Source: Anaerococcus vaginalis
GTDB taxonomy: Bacteria > Bacillota > Clostridia > Tissierellales > Peptoniphilaceae
Reading direction: 5' to 3'
NCBI GenBank assembly: GCA_018363915.1
Contig: JAGZMY010000005.1
Span: 70,461 to 134,460 of the forward strand
DNA length: 64,000 bases
A program made the position numbers and the translations under genes. A model generated the notes under the pieces. It made no database searches. It was not told where the DNA came from and saw only the letters and a list, made by a program, of their open reading frames with translations. This document shows, piece by piece, positions 17,182 through 26,397 of this stretch. The first letter of the stretch is position 1. Every line of letters begins with the position of its first letter.

Positions 17182-18567
17182 ATGATTCACCAATACAAAG
17201 CAAAGGGTTATAATATTGTTTTGGATGTTTATTCCGGATCAGTTCATCTAGTTGATGAAATTTCTTACGATATTATAAGCCTATTAAATAAAAATAAAGA
17301 AAAATCTTACATAGAAAAAGAAATTAAAAATTTACATAATATAAATCAAGACCAATTTGACGAAGCTTATGAAGAAGTAAAAAGTTTAGTTAGCGAAAAA
17401 GTTTTATTTTCAGAAGATGATTTTAAGGATTTAACCATTGATTTGGACAAAAGAAAAACTTATCTAAAGGCAATGTGCTTAAATGTAAGTCACACTTGCA
17501 ATCTTTCTTGTGAGTATTGTTTTGCAAAAGAAGGAAGATATCACGGACCTGAAGCAATAATGACAGATGATGTTGCAAAAAAATCTATTGATTTCCTTTT
17601 TGAAAATTCAGGATCTCATTATAATTTGGACATTGACTTTTTTGGAGGAGAACCACTTTTAAATTGGGATTTGGTAAAAAATACCGTCGATTATGCAAGA
17701 AGTAAGGAAAAAGAATTTAATAAACATTTTAATTTCACTTTAACCACAAACGGAATGCTTTTGGATGATGAAAAAATCGAATATCTAAATAAAAATATGA
17801 AAAATGTCGTTCTTTCTCTTGATGGAAGAAAAGAAAAACATGATGAATTTAGGAAAACTCATGATGGAAATGGCTCATTTGATAAAATTGTTCCAAAATT
17901 TCAAAAATTAGTAAAAAATCGTGGTGACAAAGAATATTATATGAGAGGAACTTTTACAGCAAACAATTTAGATTTTACAAAAGATATAAAAACTTATTTA
18001 GATTTAGGCTTTAAAAGAACATCCCTTGAGCCAGTTGTTGGAAATAATGAAGAGGATTACGCCCTAAAAGAAGAGCATCTTCCAAGAATTTTTGAAGAAT
18101 ATGAAAAACTTGCAGATATGTTAATAGATGCAATCGACAAAGACGACAAATTTATTTTTTACCATTATATGATAGATTTAAACAATGGGCCTTGCGTTTA
18201 CAAAAGAATTTCAGGTTGCGGTTCAGGATCAGAATATATGGCAGTTACACCAACGGGAGAATTATATCCTTGCCATCAATTCGTTGGAAACGACGATTTC
18301 AAAATAGGAAATGTTTTTGAAGGAATTAAAAAACCAGAAATAATTAAAAATTTCAAAAAAAATAATTTATATAGCCAAGAAAAATGCAAAGACTGCTGGG
18401 CACAAATGTATTGCTCAGGAGGCTGCGCAGCAAATAATTATAATGCCGGTGGCGATATAAATAAAATTTACGATTACGGATGTAAAGTTTTCAAAAAAAG
18501 AATAGAAATGGCGCTTGCCATAAAAATACACGAATTTTTAAAAGAAAGCGAAAAAGAAAATGCATAA
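17182..18567 (+). CDS. scfB: SCIFF radical SAM maturase (thioether-forming)
   Basis: A 461-residue radical SAM enzyme. Residues 1-85 resemble a RiPP recognition element that binds the peptide leader. The radical SAM core begins at CNLSCEYC (CX3CX2C, about residues 107-114), with FFGGEPLL (near 153) for SAM binding. The C-terminal SPASM region carries many cysteines (GPC, GCGSG, YPCHQ, CKDCW, CSGGC, YGC) for two more iron-sulfur clusters. It should convert Cys-Thr pairs of ScfA into non-alpha thioethers using SAM-derived radicals. Length and order match CteB/Tte1186-type enzymes. GGAG lies 5-6 bases before the ATG. Confidence 0.95.
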   Translation: MIHQYKAKGYNIVLDVYSGSVHLVDEISYDIISLLNKNKEKSYIEKEIKNLHNINQDQFDEAYEEVKSLVSEKVLFSEDDFKDLTIDLDKRKTYLKAMCLNVSHTCNLSCEYCFAKEGRYHGPEAIMTDDVAKKSIDFLFENSGSHYNLDIDFFGGEPLLNWDLVKNTVDYARSKEKEFNKHFNFTLTTNGMLLDDEKIEYLNKNMKNVVLSLDGRKEKHDEFRKTHDGNGSFDKIVPKFQKLVKNRGDKEYYMRGTFTANNLDFTKDIKTYLDLGFKRTSLEPVVGNNEEDYALKEEHLPRIFEEYEKLADMLIDAIDKDDKFIFYHYMIDLNNGPCVYKRISGCGSGSEYMAVTPTGELYPCHQFVGNDDFKIGNVFEGIKKPEIIKNFKKNNLYSQEKCKDCWAQMYCSGGCAANNYNAGGDINKIYDYGCKVFKKRIEMALAIKIHEFLKESEKENA

Positions 18568-18568
18568 A

Positions 18569-18598
18569 AAATAAGGTGCTTTTGCACCTTATTTTTTT
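18569..18598. terminator. Bidirectional terminator between scfB and comFC
   Basis: A perfect 10-bp stem AATAAGGTGC (18570-18579)/GCACCTTATT (18584-18593) with a TTTT loop. T7 follows on the plus strand and A-rich sequence precedes it, so both converging transcripts can end here. It overlaps the comFC stop region. Confidence 0.85.
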
Positions 18599-19221
18599 AC
18601 CCTATGACTTGATGCAAGGGCAAGAATTTCTATACTTTTTGGATTTGCCTTTTCAATTGTTCTTATAATTTCTTTCATAGTATTGGAACTTGTAATAATA
18701 TCGTCAAAAATCAAAACTTTTTTTCCAGTCAAATCTCCATAAAATTCAAAAGAATTTTTTAAATTTTTTGCCCTTTCTTCTCTTGACAGTTTATGTTGAG
18801 CCTTTGTGTTTTTTATTTTTTTAAAATTTTCTAAATATTTCATATTAGTTTCATCTATAAAATAATCACAAATAAGTTTTATGTGGTCAAATCCCCTATT
18901 ATTTAAAACAGATTTTGATGAGGGCGTCGTAAGAATATAATCAAAATTATCCATAGATTTTTCCTTAATATAATCATATATCATTTGACCAAAAATTTTA
19001 TAAAGGGAAGTATTTCTATTAAACTTAAAATCTCCAATCAAATGTGCCATAAAAGGATTATAAAAATACAAAACTCTAGCCTCATAATTTAAAATTTCAA
19101 ATTCATTGTCAACATAATCAAGCTTTGAAAGACAAGTTTTGCACAAAGAAAATTTTTCTTTTTCTTCATCTTTGCAAAAAAGACACAAATTATCATCCAA
19201 AAACAAAAAATCTCCAATCAT
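18589..19221 (-). CDS. comFC: ComF family phosphoribosyltransferase-like protein
   Basis: A 210-residue protein: an N-terminal four-cysteine zinc finger (CLFC, CKTC) followed by a PRTase-like fold whose PRPP loop reads VLIFDDIITSSNTM (about residues 165-178). ComFC works with the ComFA helicase in bringing single-stranded DNA into competent cells, probably in the cytoplasm. The frame opens 30 bases earlier, but this ATG has AGAGG well placed and overlaps the recD2 stop as ATGA, a coupling arrangement. No comFA is adjacent; recD2 upstream is another DNA helicase. Confidence 0.85.
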   Translation of the reverse strand: MIGDFLFLDDNLCLFCKDEEKEKFSLCKTCLSKLDYVDNEFEILNYEARVLYFYNPFMAHLIGDFKFNRNTSLYKIFGQMIYDYIKEKSMDNFDYILTTPSSKSVLNNRGFDHIKLICDYFIDETNMKYLENFKKIKNTKAQHKLSREERAKNLKNSFEFYGDLTGKKVLIFDDIITSSNTMKEIIRTIEKANPKSIEILALASSHRVKK

Positions 19222-21371
19222 TTTAACGCCTCTGATAATTCTTTTATCCAAAAACTTAAATTTGTAAGTCTTTTTGATTCATTATTATTTCTAACCATTT
19301 GTTTTAAAATTTTCTTTTCTCCAAGTAAAATTACCAATTTTTTTGCTCTTGTTATGGCAGTATACAATAAATTTCTGTTTAAAAGCATAAAAGATGCTGG
19401 CATCATTGGAATTAATACGCAATCAAATTCAGATCCTTGCGATTTGTGAATTGTAATTGCATAAGATAAGTCCAAATCTTTAACATCTTCTTTTTTATAA
19501 GAAACAATATTTCCATCATAAAACTCTACTTTTAAACTTTCCATATTTTTATCAATATCAATAATTCTACCAATATCTCCATTATAAACGCCATCATCAA
19601 AATTATCCGGATTTAAGCTTTCAAGTTCATAATTATTTCTAACTTGCATAACCTTATCACCTAATTTGAAAATTCTATTGTTAATTTTAATTGAATTAGG
19701 ATTTTTATTTAATTCTTTTTGGCAAAGATCATTTATATTAACAATTCCCCACAAAGATTTTTTGCTAGGAGCAAGTATTTGAATGTCGTTAATAGGATCA
19801 AGCTTATAGTAGTTAGGAAGTCTATTTTTTACCAAATCCAACAAATCATTTTGAAATTTTTTTGAATTTGAATTAATAAAGAAAAAATCCTTATTTTTTT
19901 GATTTAAAATTGGATACAAACCGTCATTTATTTTGTGAGCATTTACAACAATATTGCTTTCTTTGGCTTGCCTAAATATTTTTTTAAGTTTTACTGATTT
20001 TATATCCGTATCCAAAATATCTTTTAAAACATTTCCTGCACCAACACTTGGAAGTTGATTGTGATCTCCAACCAAAATTAAAGCGGTTTTTGACGAAAGA
20101 GCTTTCAATAATTTATCCATTAATTTAATATCAATCATACTTGCCTCATCAACGATTACATAATCGCAATCAAGAGTATTTTCCTCATTAAATTCTGGAA
20201 TCGGGCTTTCTGGTTTTATTCCTATTAGCCTATGAATTGTAAAAGCTACATTTTCTGTAGACTCTTGCATTCTTTTTGCAGCTCGTCCTGTAGGTGCTGC
20301 AAGATTAAATTTCAAATTATGTTCATTTAAAATATTACAAATAGCCTTTATTATTGTAGTTTTTCCAGTACCAGGACCTCCAGTAATTACTAAAAGCATA
20401 TTATTAAAAGCTTCTTTTATAGCAATTTCTTGTTCTTTTGAAAAAGCATCAAAGTCTTCATTTATTTTTACATCAAAAATATATTTTTCATTTTGAAGCC
20501 TGGAAAGATTTATTGCACATGATTTTTCTGCCTTATAAATATCCCTATCATATACAAATTCGTCTTCTCCAATTTTTATAATTTGAATTTTTGATTTTAA
20601 AAGATCCTCATTTATCTGTTCATTTATTTTATTTTTATCTACCTTAATCAAATCAAAAGTTTTATTCAACAAATCTTCTTTTTTTAAAGCGCAAGACCCA
20701 CTCATTTCTGCATCATTTTTTAGAATATAAGAGATAGCTGCTGAAATTCTAAATTTAGAATCATTTTTCATTTGCATATTCATAGCAATATTATCAGCCA
20801 TCACAAAACCAATTCCTGAAATGTCTTCAGATAATTTATAAGGATTTGTTTTCACAATAGAAATCGTATTATCTCCATAAGCTTTGTAAATTTTATTTGA
20901 TAAGTTAAAAGAAATATTTAAACCTTGAAGATATAACAAAGCCTCCCTACTATCTCTAGCCTCAATCGTAGATTCTTTTATTTTTTCAAGTTTTTTCTTA
21001 CCAATTCCTTGTATAGATAAAAGTTTTTCAGCTTCATTAAAAACAACATCAATAGATTTGTCCCCAAATTTTTCATAAATTAATTCAGCAGTTTTTTTGC
21101 CAATTGACTCAATATTTCCACTAGAAAGATACGAAATAATTGCTTTTTTTCCTGAAGGTTTTTTTATCCTAGCACTTTCTACATTTATTTGCTCTCCATA
21201 TTTGTCATGATAAATTAATTCGCCTTCAACAACAACTTGATCATTTTCATTAAAAAAAGGCATAATTCCAGTACAAGTTATAGGCGAGTCAGAAGTTTGT
21301 AAGAATAAAACCGTGTATCCATTCTCTTCATTTCTATAAATTATACTTTTAATTATGCCTTCAAATTTCAT
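19218..21371 (-). CDS. recD2: SF1B DNA helicase RecD2
   Basis: A 717-residue helicase. Order: N-terminal OB-like domain (1-80), helix-hairpin-helix repeats (about 85-200), then the RecA-like motor with Walker A ITGGPGTGKTT (near 333-343), Walker B VIVDEASMID (near 405), and C-terminal motifs including YAITIHKSQGSEFD and YTAITRAKK. RecD2 unwinds DNA 5' to 3' without RecBC and takes part in repair and fork maintenance. Length fits the family. It starts 2 bases after the murA stop and overlaps comFC by ATGA, so murA-recD2-comFC are co-translated. Confidence 0.95.
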   Translation of the reverse strand: MKFEGIIKSIIYRNEENGYTVLFLQTSDSPITCTGIMPFFNENDQVVVEGELIYHDKYGEQINVESARIKKPSGKKAIISYLSSGNIESIGKKTAELIYEKFGDKSIDVVFNEAEKLLSIQGIGKKKLEKIKESTIEARDSREALLYLQGLNISFNLSNKIYKAYGDNTISIVKTNPYKLSEDISGIGFVMADNIAMNMQMKNDSKFRISAAISYILKNDAEMSGSCALKKEDLLNKTFDLIKVDKNKINEQINEDLLKSKIQIIKIGEDEFVYDRDIYKAEKSCAINLSRLQNEKYIFDVKINEDFDAFSKEQEIAIKEAFNNMLLVITGGPGTGKTTIIKAICNILNEHNLKFNLAAPTGRAAKRMQESTENVAFTIHRLIGIKPESPIPEFNEENTLDCDYVIVDEASMIDIKLMDKLLKALSSKTALILVGDHNQLPSVGAGNVLKDILDTDIKSVKLKKIFRQAKESNIVVNAHKINDGLYPILNQKNKDFFFINSNSKKFQNDLLDLVKNRLPNYYKLDPINDIQILAPSKKSLWGIVNINDLCQKELNKNPNSIKINNRIFKLGDKVMQVRNNYELESLNPDNFDDGVYNGDIGRIIDIDKNMESLKVEFYDGNIVSYKKEDVKDLDLSYAITIHKSQGSEFDCVLIPMMPASFMLLNRNLLYTAITRAKKLVILLGEKKILKQMVRNNNESKRLTNLSFWIKELSEALK

Positions 21372-21373
21372 TA

Positions 21374-22651
21374 TTAATTTACCTGTTTTCTTTCAATAAG
21401 AGCACCAAGTTTTGTAAACTTTTCAATCAAATCACTATATCCTCTATCAATATGATAAATATCAGATATTTTTGTCTCTCCATCAGCTACAAGTCCAGCA
21501 AGGATAAGAGCAGCTCCCGCTCTTAAATCTGTAGCTTTTACTTCCGCTCCATGAAGTTTATCAACTCCAACAATTACAGCCCTATTTCCTTCAGTAATTA
21601 TTGCAGCTCCCATTTTTTTAAGCTCATCAACGTGCATAAATCTGTTTTCAAAAACAGTTTCTACAACTGAAGATTCGCCATTGCATACTGTCATCAGTGC
21701 CATAAATTGAGATTGAACATCTGTAGGAAATCCAGGATATGGTAAAGTTTTTATACTTGTAGATTTTAATTTTTTACTAGCTTTTACCCTAATCATATCA
21801 TCATCTTCAATTTCTTCTACCTTAGCACCAATTTCGATTAATTTCGCTATAACCGGTCTTATGTGAGAGCCCAAAACATTTTTAATTAAAATATCTCCAC
21901 CAGTAATTGCAGCAGCTAGCATATAAGTTGCAGCTTCAATTCTATCTGGAACTATTGTATGTCTTGTTCCTTTTAATTTTTCTACACCCTTAATTATTAT
22001 ATTTGATGTACCTGCTCCAATTATATTTGCACCCATTTTTGACAAAAATGATGCAAGATCTACAATTTCTGGTTCTTTTGCCGCATTTTCAATTACAGTT
22101 TCTCCTTCTGCCATTGTAGCTGCCATCATAATATTTTCAGTAGCACCTACTGAAGGAAAATCCAAATAAATTACATTTCCTGTTAAACCATTTTTTGTTT
22201 TTGAAGATATTTCTTCGTGATTCATTGTAGTTTGAGCACCTAAAGCTTCAAAACCTTTCAAATGCAAATCAATTGGTCTTTTTCCAATATTACATCCACC
22301 AGGAGCTTTTGTTACTGCGTGTCCAAATTTTGCAAGCAATGGACCCATAACTATAAAAGATGCTCTCATTTTATCCATCAATTCAAATGGTGTTTCAAAT
22401 TTATCTACATTTGAAGAATCAATTCTAAGACTTGTATCTGTAATATATTCAACCTTAGCATTTAAACTTCTTAGTATTTCCACCATAACTTCTATATCTT
22501 TTAATTTTGGCACTTCATCTAAAATAACTTCTTCGCTTGCCAAAAGACTTGCAGCAAGAATTGGAAGAGCTGAATTTTTTGCTCCAGAAATATAAACTTC
22601 TCCTTTTAATGGTCCGTTTTTTCTTACTACTAATATTTCTTCTTTACTCAT
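21374..22651 (-). CDS. murA: UDP-N-acetylglucosamine 1-carboxyvinyltransferase
   Basis: A 425-residue EPSP-synthase-fold enzyme catalysing the first committed step of peptidoglycan synthesis, transfer of enolpyruvate from PEP to UDP-GlcNAc. ISGAKNSALPIL at the start, the active-site Cys in APGGCNIGKRP (near 117), and LPYPGFPTDVQ further on are all intact. Because the active-site residue is Cys rather than Asp, the enzyme should be sensitive to fosfomycin. Low-GC Gram-positives often carry two murA paralogues; which one this is cannot be told. It lies 9 bases after upp in a long leftward operon. Confidence 0.97.
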   Translation of the reverse strand: MSKEEILVVRKNGPLKGEVYISGAKNSALPILAASLLASEEVILDEVPKLKDIEVMVEILRSLNAKVEYITDTSLRIDSSNVDKFETPFELMDKMRASFIVMGPLLAKFGHAVTKAPGGCNIGKRPIDLHLKGFEALGAQTTMNHEEISSKTKNGLTGNVIYLDFPSVGATENIMMAATMAEGETVIENAAKEPEIVDLASFLSKMGANIIGAGTSNIIIKGVEKLKGTRHTIVPDRIEAATYMLAAAITGGDILIKNVLGSHIRPVIAKLIEIGAKVEEIEDDDMIRVKASKKLKSTSIKTLPYPGFPTDVQSQFMALMTVCNGESSVVETVFENRFMHVDELKKMGAAIITEGNRAVIVGVDKLHGAEVKATDLRAGAALILAGLVADGETKISDIYHIDRGYSDLIEKFTKLGALIERKQVN

Positions 22652-22660
22652 ACTATCCCC

Positions 22661-23290
22661 TTATTTAGTACCAAACAACCTATCTCCAGCATCTCCAAGT
22701 CCTGGCACTATATAACAATCATCATTTAATTTTTCATCCAATTGAGCAATATAAATATCTACATCTGGGTGTTCTTCTTGAACTCTTTTAATTCCTTCAG
22801 GTGCTGCAATTATATTTAATAATTTTAAAGAAGTACAGCCTTTTTCTTTTAATCTTTGGATGGCATCACAAGCTGAACCACCAGTTGCAAGCATAGGATC
22901 AATTACTAACATATCTCTTTTGTTAGAATCTTTAGGAATTTTTAGATAATATTCAATAGGTTTCATTGTTTTTTCATCCCTATACATTCCTATATGACCA
23001 ACTCTTGCTGCTGGGAAAACTTCAATTAATCCATCAACCATACCAAGTCCTGCTCTAAGGATTGGAATAATTCCAAGTTTTTTTCCAGAAAGTCTATAAC
23101 CTGTAGTTTTACAAATTGGTGTTTCTATATCATACTCTTCTAAAGTAAAATCCTTACTTGCTTCATAAGCTAAAAGAATTGTTATCTCTTTTATAATTGA
23201 TCTAAATTCATTAGAACCTGTATTCTTATCTCTTAAAATTGAAATTTTATGTTTGATCACTGGGTGATCCAAAATTGTTACTTTGCCCAT
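22661..23290 (-). CDS. upp: Uracil phosphoribosyltransferase
   Basis: A 209-residue enzyme converting uracil and PRPP to UMP (pyrimidine salvage). The PRPP-binding motif is MLVIDPMLATGGSACDAI (about residues 126-143), and the uracil-specific C-terminal segment YIVPGLGDAGDRLFGTK is complete. Length is exactly that of bacterial Upp. It is preceded by the Sua5-domain gene (10-base gap) and followed by murA (9 bases) in one operon. Confidence 0.97.
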   Translation of the reverse strand: MGKVTILDHPVIKHKISILRDKNTGSNEFRSIIKEITILLAYEASKDFTLEEYDIETPICKTTGYRLSGKKLGIIPILRAGLGMVDGLIEVFPAARVGHIGMYRDEKTMKPIEYYLKIPKDSNKRDMLVIDPMLATGGSACDAIQRLKEKGCTSLKLLNIIAAPEGIKRVQEEHPDVDIYIAQLDEKLNDDCYIVPGLGDAGDRLFGTK

Positions 23291-23300
23291 TATTTCTCCT

Positions 23301-24338
23301 TTACAAATTAAAAATATTTCCAGATGCGGATTTTTTCATCCTATTCATTATACTCTTTCCAAGCCCAATGTCTTTAACTCCCTCAGCAAGAATTATATCT
23401 ACATTTTTTCTATCCAAATCTCTTAAAGCTTCAAAAAGAACATGGCTCATTTCTATTAAATTATCTTTATTTCCTAAAGAAAGTGTAGTAAAGGCTGAAA
23501 ATTTTTCAGTATCCTTATCAAAAACTAAAATCCCTACTTTTTTTCCTTCGCTTTTATATTTCAAAGCTAAATCTTTTATTTTTTCTACACTTTTATCTCC
23601 AACAAAAACTTTCATTTCTGCTTTTGGCGCATAATGTTTGTATTTTTGACCAGGAGATCTTGGAACTTTTGAATCATCAACCAATGAATCATCCAAACAA
23701 ACATTTGGAATAAATTTTTTAATATATTCGTAGGTGTAATAGCCTGGTCTTAATATACAAGGATTTTCCAAACTCATATCGATTACAGTTGATTCAATTC
23801 CAATATCTGAACTTCCTCCATCAATTATCAGTGGAATTCTTCCGTTCATGTCATAATAAACATCTTTTGCATTTGTTGGGGAAGGTCTGCCAGAAATATT
23901 TGCTGAAGGCGCTGCAATAGGTGTATTACAATATTTTATAAACTCTCTTGCAAGTTTATCTTTTGGTCTTCTAACAGCAACTGTATCTCCTCCACCTGTA
24001 ATTATATCAGGAATTATTGAGCTTTTTTTAAGGATTACAGTAAGAGGACCTGGCCACAAATTTTTAATTAAAAATTTTGTCCTATCGTCAACTTTTTCTA
24101 CTAATTCGTCAAGCTTATAATCTTCATCTATATGAAGAATCAAAGGATTATCTTCTGGTCTATTTTTTGCCTTAAAAATTTTCTTTGCTGCTTTTGGATT
24201 TAATCCATCTGCTCCCAAACCATATACTGTTTCTGTGGGAAAAGCAACTAATTCTCCTTTTTTGATTATTTCAGCTGCATGGTTTAGGATATTTTCATCT
24301 ATATTTTCTCTATCTATTTTCAATATCTCTGTTTGCAT
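23301..24338 (-). CDS. ywlC: Threonylcarbamoyl-AMP synthase (Sua5/YwlC type)
   Basis: A 345-residue two-domain protein. The N-terminal YrdC/TsaC domain (about 1-205) has FPTETVYGLGAD and SANISGRPSP. The C-terminal Sua5 domain (about 240-345) follows a linker with RSPGQKYKHYAPKAEM. It makes threonylcarbamoyl-AMP from Thr, bicarbonate and ATP, the first step of t6A37 formation on ANN-decoding tRNAs, among them the tRNA-Thr in this window; MtaB, also here, modifies t6A37 further. Its start lies 29 bases inside the end of the CDF gene. The prfA-prmC-sua5 neighbourhood is conserved in Firmicutes. Confidence 0.94.
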   Translation of the reverse strand: MQTEILKIDRENIDENILNHAAEIIKKGELVAFPTETVYGLGADGLNPKAAKKIFKAKNRPEDNPLILHIDEDYKLDELVEKVDDRTKFLIKNLWPGPLTVILKKSSIIPDIITGGGDTVAVRRPKDKLAREFIKYCNTPIAAPSANISGRPSPTNAKDVYYDMNGRIPLIIDGGSSDIGIESTVIDMSLENPCILRPGYYTYEYIKKFIPNVCLDDSLVDDSKVPRSPGQKYKHYAPKAEMKVFVGDKSVEKIKDLALKYKSEGKKVGILVFDKDTEKFSAFTTLSLGNKDNLIEMSHVLFEALRDLDRKNVDIILAEGVKDIGLGKSIMNRMKKSASGNIFNL

Positions 24339-25314
24339 TTTTTACTGACTTTCTTAATTTCTCAATTATTTTTTTGTTTTCTTCATTTTCTATTAAACAA
24401 TAAGTTGGATCCATGTGTATGGTTATAGAAATATTTAACTCATTTAAAAGTCTAAGTTCAATATTTGTAACTGCTTGATGCATTATTCCTACACTTATAT
24501 TTGATGGAACTTCTACATCGCAACTTCCTACAAGCTTTCCTCTACCATATTCATGAATTTTTAAATCGTGATAGCCATGGACAAAGTCGCCAGAAAGAAT
24601 TATTTCTTCAATTTTTTTATGAAGGTCTTCACTGATTCCTTTTCCCAATAACTTATCTATTGTATCTATAAACAAATCTAAACCTGGTTTAAAGACAATA
24701 ATGGATAAAATTATACCCAAAAGTGCATCAAGGTTAAAACTTATATATTTTTGTATAATTACAGCAAAAATAATAGAAATTGTTGACAATATGTCATTTC
24801 TTGCATCTATCATTACTGCGTAATTTAATTTAGAATCTAGTTTTTTGTCTAAGTTTTTATTTAAAAAATAAATGTAAAATTTAAATCCTAAAGAAATAAC
24901 AAGGATTATTATACTAAGTTTAGAAAGTTTTGGTAAATTTCCTTTATAAAAACTATCTATAGAACTTGTAAATAGCAAAAATCCTACAAACATAATAAGA
25001 ATTGAAACCAAAAAACTTGCTATGTATTCACTCCTACCATGTCCGTAAGGATGGTTGCTATCGGCTGGTTTGCTACTTGCTTTTGCTCCTACCAAAGTAA
25101 TTAAACTCGTAAGGGCATCGCTCATATTATTGAAAGCATCTCCCATTACTGCTGAAGAAGATGCAATTATTCCTATACTTATTTTTATTAAAAACAAAAA
25201 TATATTAATTAATACTCCAACTAAACCCGATAAAGAAATTAATTTTAATCTTACTCTTTGTTTATCCGTCGATTTATAATCTTTTACAAATTTTTTTGCA
25301 AGAATTTCAAACAA
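24310..25314 (-). CDS. Cation diffusion facilitator (CDF), possibly Mn2+ exporter
   Basis: A 334-residue CDF protein: six transmembrane helices (about 25-215) and a C-terminal cytoplasmic dimerisation domain with HGYHDLKIHEYG. The transport-site residues read N...D in helix 2 (NNMSDAL) and D...D in helix 5 (DARNDI). This ND/DD set resembles Mn-exporting CDFs rather than the HD/DD sets of zinc exporters; that specificity is inference. The start codon is TTG directly after the prfA stop, with GGGAGA about 8 bases upstream inside prfA, so translation is coupled. Its 3' end overlaps the Sua5 gene. Confidence 0.88.
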   Translation of the reverse strand: MFEILAKKFVKDYKSTDKQRVRLKLISLSGLVGVLINIFLFLIKISIGIIASSSAVMGDAFNNMSDALTSLITLVGAKASSKPADSNHPYGHGRSEYIASFLVSILIMFVGFLLFTSSIDSFYKGNLPKLSKLSIIILVISLGFKFYIYFLNKNLDKKLDSKLNYAVMIDARNDILSTISIIFAVIIQKYISFNLDALLGIILSIIVFKPGLDLFIDTIDKLLGKGISEDLHKKIEEIILSGDFVHGYHDLKIHEYGRGKLVGSCDVEVPSNISVGIMHQAVTNIELRLLNELNISITIHMDPTYCLIENEENKKIIEKLRKSVKNANRDIENR

Positions 25315-26388
25315 TTAGTCTTCTCCCATTGTCTTTAATTTTCTAGTTTGGTCTTCTGTTATCAAAGATTCTATCATCTCTTCAATATTTCCATCTAAAA
25401 AATCATCTAATTGATAAATAGTTTTGTTTATCCTGTGATCTGTTATTCTTCCTTGTGGGTAATTGTAAGTTCTAATTCTTTCAGACCTATCTCCAGTTCC
25501 TACTTGAGATTTTCTGTTATCTGAAATTTCTTTTTGCCTTTTTTGCTCTTCTATTTCATATAGTCTTGCTCTTAAAACTCTCATTGCCTTGTCTTTATTT
25601 TTAATTTGAGATTTTTCATCTTGGCAAGTTACTACAAGTCCTGTTGGAATGTGGGTTAGTCTTACAGCAGAATCTGTTGTATTTACACTTTGTCCACCAT
25701 TTCCACTTGACCTATAAACATCTGTTCTTATATCATTCGGATCGATTTTTATATCAACCTCATCAGCTTCTGGCAAAACAGCAACTGTCGCTGTTGAAGT
25801 GTGGATTCTTCCACCTGATTCAGTTTCTGGAACTCTTTGAACTCTGTGAACTCCAGATTCATATTTTAATTTTGAATAAGCGCCTTCACCTCTTACTATA
25901 AAAGTTGCTTCTTTCATTCCACCGATTCCTTGACTTGATACGTCAATATCTTCTGTTTTATATTTTTGTTTATCGGCATACATATGATACATTCTGTAAA
26001 GATTTCCAGCAAAAAGTCCAGCTTCTTCTCCACCAGCTCCTGCTCTAATTTCTACAATTACATCCTTGTGATCGTTAGGGTCAGTTGGTATAAGTAAAAC
26101 TTTTAAATCTTCATTATATTTTTCAAGATTTTTTTTATTTTCATCAATTTCAGATTTCAAAAGATCAATCATTTCCTTATCATCAGCTTCTTTTAAAAGC
26201 TCAGTATTTTCATTAATCATATCTTCTGCAGATCTTATTTGATTGTATTTTTCAACAATTGGTTTTAATTGATTATATTCTCTTGAAACTTTTTTAAACC
26301 TTTCAGTATCAGATAAAACTTCAGGATCAGCAAGTTTTTTTTCTAATTCTTTGAAATTTTCTCTCATATGTTCTAGATTTTCTAACAT
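25315..26388 (-). CDS. prfA: Peptide chain release factor 1
   Basis: A 357-residue class I release factor. The GGQ catalytic tripeptide lies in SSGNGGQSVNTTDSAV (near 228-243), where the glutamine is the target of PrmC encoded just upstream. The recognition-domain motif is in the second third of the protein. RF1 ends translation at UAA and UAG. GGAGG stands a few bases before the ATG. It is immediately followed by the TTG of the CDF gene. Confidence 0.97.
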   Translation of the reverse strand: MLENLEHMRENFKELEKKLADPEVLSDTERFKKVSREYNQLKPIVEKYNQIRSAEDMINENTELLKEADDKEMIDLLKSEIDENKKNLEKYNEDLKVLLIPTDPNDHKDVIVEIRAGAGGEEAGLFAGNLYRMYHMYADKQKYKTEDIDVSSQGIGGMKEATFIVRGEGAYSKLKYESGVHRVQRVPETESGGRIHTSTATVAVLPEADEVDIKIDPNDIRTDVYRSSGNGGQSVNTTDSAVRLTHIPTGLVVTCQDEKSQIKNKDKAMRVLRARLYEIEEQKRQKEISDNRKSQVGTGDRSERIRTYNYPQGRITDHRINKTIYQLDDFLDGNIEEMIESLITEDQTRKLKTMGED

Positions 26389-26397
26389 ATATCCTCC

